Below, in pieces: positions 15,273 through 20,491 of a stretch of 20,491 nt of DNA. The translations under genes were made by a program, and so were the position numbers. How positions within the stretch are numbered: position 1 is the first letter of the stretch; each line of letters starts with the position of its first letter. The notes under the pieces were generated by a model. That model worked only from the letters and a program-made list of their open reading frames with translations, made no database searches and was not told where the DNA came from. Source of the DNA: Ferroplasmaceae archaeon UBA567 (lineage in GTDB: Archaea; Thermoplasmatota; Thermoplasmata; Thermoplasmatales; Thermoplasmataceae); assembly GCA_002505185.1 (NCBI GenBank), contig DAUP01000083.1, positions 1-20,491 on the forward strand. The letters are read 5' to 3'.

Positions 15273-16049
15273 TTATTTAAAAAGACTTAGCTGAAATACT
15301 ATGGACAGAACAATTAATATTGTAAAAAATTGATGCATAGGGACTATAAAACCTGGTCTCGAAGCCGATTTATTTACGGATATAAATACAATTATTCCGA
15401 TTATTATCTGTACCCCTATAATCATTAAGGCAATAGTGTAGTTGAAGAAAAACAATATAAGCGAGAATACAAATAATAATACAGCAAGTCCGTGTACAGT
15501 CCATATCCATTGTGCTTTTGTTTTAGGTATTTTGAAATATCCTATGGCTTTCTGATACCCCCTTTCTCCTGTGGTCATTCCTCCCATGTATATTACCGCG
15601 AAGAAAAAGTAAAGGGGAATATTATGTGTTACCAGGCTCAGTACATTGCCTGCAACAGGATATACTATCAATAGGTATGTCAAAGCTGTTGAATAAGCCA
15701 GTATGTCATGAAGCCCCTGAACTATAGAAGGCGCTTTTCCAGCGAGTGTATAAAGGGTAGCCATTCCAAGCAGTGCTGTGATTACTACTAGAATTAACCC
15801 GGTTATTTCCAGTGAGCCATGTATAAGAACTATCATAACCACTGCATTGATGCCAAGCAAAGTCGCCAGTATTCTATGCCAAACCTCAGGGTCACCAGCT
15901 TTTGCTTTTAATGGCATATCCTTTGTGTATGGCCATTTTGTCCCAAGTGACAATCCATAGCCATAACCCTCTACTGTTCCTCCAATTATAATTATTCCAA
16001 ATGCAAGAACTACCTGAAATACAAAATAATAGTATAAAATTATATTCAT
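15273..16049 (-). CDS. ctaA: Heme A synthase-like membrane protein (CtaA/COX15 family)
   Basis: A 258-residue protein with about seven or eight membrane helices, related to CtaA/COX15, which oxidises heme O to heme A for terminal oxidases. Family signs are the early GGTVEGYGYGLSLGTKWP (23-40) and four histidines at helix ends: H58 in EVWHRILA (with E55), H114 in GLHDILA, H186 in VHGLAV and H239 in MHQFF. They match the two heme-binding His pairs of full-length CtaA. It is somewhat shorter than bacterial CtaA (about 300 residues). The ATG at 16049 is preceded by a strong GGAGGGAG ribosome-binding site (about 16053-16060), immediately next to the right end of an IS relic. The large polyferredoxin gene lies upstream on the same strand, and the two may once have formed one operon. 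Confidence 0.8.
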   Translation of the reverse strand: MNIILYYYFVFQVVLAFGIIIIGGTVEGYGYGLSLGTKWPYTKDMPLKAKAGDPEVWHRILATLLGINAVVMIVLIHGSLEITGLILVVITALLGMATLYTLAGKAPSIVQGLHDILAYSTALTYLLIVYPVAGNVLSLVTHNIPLYFFFAVIYMGGMTTGERGYQKAIGYFKIPKTKAQWIWTVHGLAVLLFVFSLILFFFNYTIALMIIGVQIIIGIIVFISVNKSASRPGFIVPMHQFFTILIVLSIVFQLSLFK

Positions 16050-16369
16050 CTCACTCCCTCCAATGATACCCCATGCAAAAGCGTGGGGAGGAATTGTATA
16101 GTAATCATCAATCCCTCACCGTATTTTACCAGTTTGACCTTCTTACTACCTGTATCCATATTCTTTTCTCTCCCCTTTATAGTTATTGATTTTCCATGTT
16201 GTGTATGTTTATGGCAGGAGCCCTTAAAGCCAGTCCAGTCATGCATGACTGTAGTTCCGCAGAGATACGGACTTGTGGAGCATTCCTGGGCGTGTATGTA
16301 TCGCTCCGATCTAACTTCTGCCTTTCTTCCATATTTTTCTCCATACCTTTAAAGCTCCCTAATCAACTC
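16050..16369 (-). mobile_element. Relic of an IS200/IS605 (TnpB-type) element, right end with hairpin
   Basis: This 320-base gap between the polyferredoxin stop and ctaA contains a hairpin at 16069-16088. CCCCATGC pairs with GCGTGGGG around an AAAA loop, with one G-T wobble. Read on the minus strand it is AATTCCTCCCCACGC-TTTT-GCATGGGGTATC, very like the right-end palindromes found after tnpB (orfB) genes of the IS200/IS605 family. Upstream of it the minus strand has two overlapping open frames. One runs KAEVRSERYIHAQECSTSPY onwards with six cysteines and histidines and ends at 16046, overlapping the ctaA start as ATGA. They may be the frayed tnpB tail or the guide-RNA region. No catalytic part of TnpB or left end is present. 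The 66-codon frame 16046-16246 could also be a small gene. Confidence 0.45.
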
Positions 16370-18586
16370 TCACTTCTTCAATTCTGTATTCTTCCTTACC
16401 ATAGCAAATTCCTTATCATTATTTATATCTTTATTGTTATGGCCTAATTTTTCTTTAAGATAATTTCTCACATCGTAAAAATATATATTATCATATGGGC
16501 ACGCTCTAAGGCAATCTCCTGCCCCAACACACTTAACACTCTTAAATGAACCTTTTTTTATAAACTCACCTGGCATTGTTGACATACCCACTTCACAGGA
16601 GGTTGCACAGTCTTTTGTTTCACATGTTTTACAAACATTTTTGTCCTTTACTTTAAGTTTAAAAAAACCCAGAACACTAAAGAATCCCACCAGCGTTCCA
16701 GTGGAGCACCATCCATACTTTCTACATGGGCTCATTCCCACAAAAGGAATAGAAAAGAAGAACACATACCATAAGATATTCCAGATAAAATACGAGTAGA
16801 AGACAGAGGGATCTATTCCATAAATACTGAAACTTAACCTTCCTGTTGTAGTGTACATGTAGGAGAAAAGAGAGGCCAAAATCGCCCATATCCATGCACC
16901 ACTGGCTACGAATAATATCGCATCAGTGAAATGGTTAGACCTCATTTTCCTGCTGAGTTTTGATTCATAATTATATTTTACCATAGATTGTCCCAATGTC
17001 CCTCCATACATAACCGCAGATGGGCATAGTGTTGAACAATAGGATCTTCTACCGAACAGTAAAGCTAGAAAGGCATACAGGGCATATGAACCTAGAAGTG
17101 GGATTATGAGATAAGGGTAGAGTGCAGCTTGAGCTCCTGTATTAGCCCATAATGGAAGCTTATTGTAATATAATGGATTAAGGAAATTAGGGCCTATGGT
17201 AGTATATAAAATATAAGCTGCAATTGCAAATGTTAGATTAATTTTTTTACCCCTATCCTTAAGAACTCTCATTCTGGCTATAACAAGCGCAATCATTTCT
17301 ATTCCCATAATCATAAGGAATGTTGGTGAATCAGTTATGTAACCTATTATATAAAGGATTTCTATAAATGTAGATATAGGTGTAAATTTATAGACGCCGC
17401 CTACCATGTCGTAAAAAATCAGAAAATTATTAATTCCTGTAGATGCTGGAATAAATGGTGATACAAATTCTTTTAATACATCGTGTGCATAGAAACCTGC
17501 CACAGAAGCCCCATGATATACAGGTAACGTATCTATTATTCTATAAAATGGCAAATAGTTATATGTGGCAAAGTCCATGGAACCGGCCATAAACAATTCT
17601 GATATAAAAGATGCCAAAAGTACAAAGAATATGAGTTGGGCAGGCTTATTCACTATTTGTTTTCTTTTTATTACCACATTGTTTTGGGTTTGTTCAACAT
17701 TTACGCTTGGTTTTTTAATAGAAAACATGCTCTGGAAATAATACCACATGCCGAATATTATAGCAATTGCAAAAAATATCCAAGCAAATCCAAATGGTTT
17801 TAAAATCACTGTTCCTATAAAAGTCCCGGTACCCATCAAAAGATAATCGATAAATATCATTTTTATATGATAGGCATCGTCTTTTGGCAAAATGAGCTTA
17901 TGCTTTGCAATAAACTCAAAAAATATTATCATGAATATTATCATTACTGCTGTTTCCCCTACACCTCCTATAAACACAAACTCATCGTTTCCAAGAATTG
18001 TAGGTGCAAATAAGTCCATTGTAAATATTGATATGGCAGTATATTTATGTATTCCCTTCGGTTTGTATACAAGGTAAAGGAAAAACATTTCCACGCTCAT
18101 GGGGACAAGGAAATATATTGTATTTATCCCGTTGCTAAGAGCGCTTACAAAATCAAAGGAATAAAATGCATGGTAATAGTCGAAGTGAATTATTGTGGGA
18201 TTAAACAGGTAAAACAGAAATAGCCCCATAGAAACTTCATTCCATATGATCAATCCGGTAAACGCCGTTGCATTAGCCCGTGTGAGGCCCTTTCTCCCCA
18301 GCCCCCCATGTATTACACCTACAAATGTTGCCACTATAGGCTGTGACATTAATATCATCCCAAACGAAAAAGCCAGTGCCGTGTCTATGAAATTATGGAC
18401 TGTGGTGATGTACAGCAAAAATGCATCAAGCATACTGGCCATCATAGCTGTGAAAATTCCTATTGCAGCTATTTTCAGAAATGAAATGTCATATTTATGT
18501 TTGATAATATAGGAAAATACAAATACAATATATGTTACCATTACAATAATTGTAATTATACCTATTAAAAACACCAAATTAAACAT
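16370..18586 (-). CDS. Large membrane polyferredoxin (NapH/NosR/FoxG-like 4Fe-4S protein)
   Basis: A 738-residue protein from the ATG at 18586 with an AGGTG ribosome-binding site; an in-frame GTG two codons earlier is less likely. About ten hydrophobic helices fill the first 500 residues. A NapH/CcoG-type half follows with GRRSYCSTLCP (C519, C523 in the 740-residue frame), SPCRKYGWC (C623, C629) and a cytoplasmic ferredoxin domain. In that domain C654, C657, C662 and C666 form a first cluster motif, and C688, C694 and C698 in CVGAGDCLRACP a second. The second lacks the usual second cysteine (A691), suggesting a 3Fe-4S cluster or a missing ligand. Such proteins move electrons between the quinone pool and soluble or membrane partners. 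The long N-terminal membrane domain is unfamiliar to me. It is divergent from the 512-residue membrane protein. Confidence 0.75.
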   Translation of the reverse strand: MFNLVFLIGIITIIVMVTYIVFVFSYIIKHKYDISFLKIAAIGIFTAMMASMLDAFLLYITTVHNFIDTALAFSFGMILMSQPIVATFVGVIHGGLGRKGLTRANATAFTGLIIWNEVSMGLFLFYLFNPTIIHFDYYHAFYSFDFVSALSNGINTIYFLVPMSVEMFFLYLVYKPKGIHKYTAISIFTMDLFAPTILGNDEFVFIGGVGETAVMIIFMIIFFEFIAKHKLILPKDDAYHIKMIFIDYLLMGTGTFIGTVILKPFGFAWIFFAIAIIFGMWYYFQSMFSIKKPSVNVEQTQNNVVIKRKQIVNKPAQLIFFVLLASFISELFMAGSMDFATYNYLPFYRIIDTLPVYHGASVAGFYAHDVLKEFVSPFIPASTGINNFLIFYDMVGGVYKFTPISTFIEILYIIGYITDSPTFLMIMGIEMIALVIARMRVLKDRGKKINLTFAIAAYILYTTIGPNFLNPLYYNKLPLWANTGAQAALYPYLIIPLLGSYALYAFLALLFGRRSYCSTLCPSAVMYGGTLGQSMVKYNYESKLSRKMRSNHFTDAILFVASGAWIWAILASLFSYMYTTTGRLSFSIYGIDPSVFYSYFIWNILWYVFFFSIPFVGMSPCRKYGWCSTGTLVGFFSVLGFFKLKVKDKNVCKTCETKDCATSCEVGMSTMPGEFIKKGSFKSVKCVGAGDCLRACPYDNIYFYDVRNYLKEKLGHNNKDINNDKEFAMVRKNTELKK

Positions 18587-18679
18587 GTGCACACCTATTG
18601 GATGGTTTTATTATTAATTAATTGTAGATATTATTCTATAATTAAACTTATCCTTATCAAGAAATAATCATTAGATATA

Positions 18680-20218
18680 ATGAAGCGAGAAACTGTAGAA
18701 AGTCTTATAATATCCGTTTTTACTTTATATTTGTTTATATATTCCGCAATTAAGGGTATATTTGTAGTTTACTCTACTAAACTATATCCATCCATATATC
18801 AGTTTATCTTTGTTTTAATTCCCTATGTTGTCTTCCCGCTTCTGGTGTTCTTCAGGAAGAACTCCATAATTAATAGGATATACCTCTATTTCTTATTTAT
18901 TGGGCTGTTTACCTTTATAATATTGTTGTTTACATACATAGTTTATCCCTTAATGGAAATAATGATATTGCTTGCATTAGCATTTTATACTGACATTATA
19001 GACGATTTATATTTCAAGAAAAATAGGCCGTTTTTTTACAGAGGAGCGGCATTTATTTTAATATTGTTCATCATGCTCTTAATTTCAAGATTCTTAGTCA
19101 TATCCGTACCAGTAGAGCCTACAAAAATAGTTGTAGATTCAATATATGCTGATTTTCCAGTCTACAAGGTTCCATACTTCTTTTATTATGGAATCATAAT
19201 GAGGGTAAATTACCTGTATTTCACAATGGGCATACAGTCAATAATCCTTTATATAATACTGGCGGCTTTATTGACAGAGAACTATTTCATGATATTTAGC
19301 ATAGTAAATATAAATACGAAGATTTTTGGCAAAAAATCAAATGTACGAAACCAGGCAAGCACAATGGTAACTCCCATGATTAGCGGAGGCATATCGGCAT
19401 TGAGCTGCCAATGTGAGGGACTAACAGCTATATTGCCTACTGTGGCAGCTGTTGCAGCCACAATGATTAGCACGACATTATTGTCTGAAAGTATACTATT
19501 GTTGTTGTTCAGTAATTTTATGCTTACTGTTTTCTTTAATAAGAGATCTAAAATTAAATTTGTGTCATCAATAAAGAATCTGAGGAATAGTAACTATTTT
19601 CCATTACTTGCAATATTCTTTGTTATGCTTATTCCAATATTAGAATTGATAGGAATATTCTACCATCTGGAATCGACTTCTATGATATTCTTTTATGGAG
19701 TCAATATTCTAATGTTTATATCTGGAATATTTTTGATGTACGCTATCACAAGATTGGGGATGAAACCGTTTATTAAGACACTCCGGGTTAAGGCAACACT
19801 TGCTGTTGTGGCATCAATAATAATGTTTATCTGGTTTGTTCCCTCTATCGCTTATTTCGCATACACAACTTATTACTATTACTTTCTAATGAATGTTATG
19901 GCAATAATCTCAGGACTTTTAACATATTTAGTCTATTTCAATCTTGCCCAATTCAAGGCTGCTTATATAGAATTTAACTCTATGATGTTTAGCATGACTG
20001 CATTGGTCTTCTTCTACATATCTATAATATCACTTAATGACATTTTCCCCTTTTACGGAATAAAACAACAGTTGTATTTCTCTGCGATTCTCTGGGCTGT
20101 CTCACTTCCATTTATGTGGTTAAGCACGATAGATACGATGTACAGGTACTCTATACCTGATCCACCTATTCTAAAAATGAATAGACGCCATAGAAATTCT
20201 ATACCATCAAATAAGTGA
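18680..20218 (+). CDS. Multi-spanning membrane protein with C-x-C-E motif, unknown function
   Basis: A 512-residue protein, almost entirely hydrophobic, with about 12-14 predicted helices and a basic C-terminal tail (NRRHRNSIPSNK). Its most striking part is residues 235-260, where SGGISALSCQCEGL (235-248; C243, C245, E246) leads into an alanine/threonine-rich helix. The C-x-C placed after a glycine turn in a membrane loop could bind a metal, cluster or heme, or act as a thiol pair. It vaguely recalls the C-x-C-G of UPF0718-type permeases, but I do not claim homology. It faces away from the polyferredoxin gene across a spacer of about 90 bases, so they may share control. The start MKRETVES is preceded by AT-rich TATA-like sequence. 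Confidence 0.65.
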   Translation: MKRETVESLIISVFTLYLFIYSAIKGIFVVYSTKLYPSIYQFIFVLIPYVVFPLLVFFRKNSIINRIYLYFLFIGLFTFIILLFTYIVYPLMEIMILLALAFYTDIIDDLYFKKNRPFFYRGAAFILILFIMLLISRFLVISVPVEPTKIVVDSIYADFPVYKVPYFFYYGIIMRVNYLYFTMGIQSIILYIILAALLTENYFMIFSIVNINTKIFGKKSNVRNQASTMVTPMISGGISALSCQCEGLTAILPTVAAVAATMISTTLLSESILLLLFSNFMLTVFFNKRSKIKFVSSIKNLRNSNYFPLLAIFFVMLIPILELIGIFYHLESTSMIFFYGVNILMFISGIFLMYAITRLGMKPFIKTLRVKATLAVVASIIMFIWFVPSIAYFAYTTYYYYFLMNVMAIISGLLTYLVYFNLAQFKAAYIEFNSMMFSMTALVFFYISIISLNDIFPFYGIKQQLYFSAILWAVSLPFMWLSTIDTMYRYSIPDPPILKMNRRHRNSIPSNK

Positions 20219-20260
20219 AAAATTAACCCATTTCAAAATTTTTTTATAAAATCTGGAACA

Positions 20261-20416
20261 TTATTTTCTTAACATAAATTCCTTTACTATAATTGCTGCA
20301 CCTATGGCTATAGCGGCACACGTTCCCATTATAATTTCCAAAAACAAGGTCTCTGTATTTGGGTTATAGGCAGCGGCATGTAATGTCACCAAAGCACTGA
20401 ATATTTCTAAAGTCAT
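20261..20416 (-). CDS. 51-residue single-helix membrane microprotein
   Basis: On the minus strand the ATG at 20416 opens MTLEIFSALVTLHAAAYNPN, followed by TETLFLEIIMGTCAAIAIGA and AIIVKEFMLRK, ending in TAA at 20261. The sequence has one clear membrane helix (about 24-44) with a basic cytoplasmic end, and a weaker hydrophobic N-terminal segment. A TATA box TTTTATATATACT (about 20433-20445) is centred about 22 bases before the ATG, which supports a real leaderless gene. It is convergent with the 512-residue membrane protein, and its family is unknown to me. Small one-helix proteins are common as accessory subunits of respiratory complexes, which would fit the neighbourhood, but this is inference. 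Confidence 0.6.
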   Translation of the reverse strand: MTLEIFSALVTLHAAAYNPNTETLFLEIIMGTCAAIAIGAAIIVKEFMLRK

Positions 20417-20432
20417 AATTATTCATCGCAAG

Positions 20433-20445
20433 TATATATAAAATA
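20433..20445 (-). promoter_or_regulatory. TATA box of the 51-residue membrane protein gene
   Basis: TTTTATATATACT on the minus strand, centred about 22 bases upstream of the ATG at 20416. The remaining bases to the window end are AT-rich and hold nothing else I can support. Confidence 0.5.
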
Positions 20446-20491
20446 CTTATTAAAGAATATATTCAACAATTATCAACATTCCCCTATAATT

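Noticed and set aside
16083..16447. Plus-strand open frames over the IS relic and the polyferredoxin 3' end
   Set aside because: They overlap the polyferredoxin coding end or the hairpin and show no protein family signs.

Overview
The window looks like chromosomal DNA of an acidophilic archaeon of the order Thermoplasmatales (Ferroplasma, Acidiplasma or a close relative). The reasons are a bacterial-type HU-like chromatin protein (HTa) instead of an archaeal histone, a fused Kae1-Bud32 protein, archaeal DnaG, S6e and aIF2-gamma, AT-rich DNA (roughly 35-40% G+C in genes by eye), and TATA boxes about 25 nt upstream of many start codons, as expected for leaderless transcripts.

Layout. 1-587 (-): the N-terminal part of archaeal DnaG, running off the left edge. 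950-2648 (+): an endonuclease IV-like TIM-barrel protein, a DUF5611-like small protein and a two-helix membrane protein. 2649-3470 (-): spermidine synthase. 3793-5745 (+): HTa, then Kae1-Bud32 (tRNA t6A synthesis). 5874-7477 (+): a compact type II restriction-modification pair, perhaps ThaI-like, followed on the other strand by a broken 61-codon gene. 7781-10364 (+): Ham1/ITPase, then S6e and aIF2-gamma overlapping by one base, then a DUF357-like protein. 10352-12179 (-): RmuC, an unknown protein and tRNA-Lys(CTT). 12370-14207 (-): a secreted or membrane-anchored protein and a YajR-like MFS transporter. 14279-14485 is a G+C-rich island of unknown nature. 14645-15271 (+): a Bat-type helix-turn-helix regulator.

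15273-20416 is a membrane and redox block: a CtaA-type heme A synthase, a relic of an IS200/IS605-type element, a very large membrane polyferredoxin, a divergent multi-spanning protein of unknown function with a C-x-C-E motif, and a 51-residue membrane microprotein. This is the least explained part of the window. By context it may belong to a respiratory chain, since heme A is made for terminal oxidases, but no oxidase subunit lies within the window.

Most of the rest is informational housekeeping (replication, translation, tRNA modification, nucleotide-pool cleaning). The accessory elements are the restriction-modification pair, the broken gene beside it, the IS relic and the G+C-rich island. 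No CRISPR array, rRNA or intact transposon was seen.
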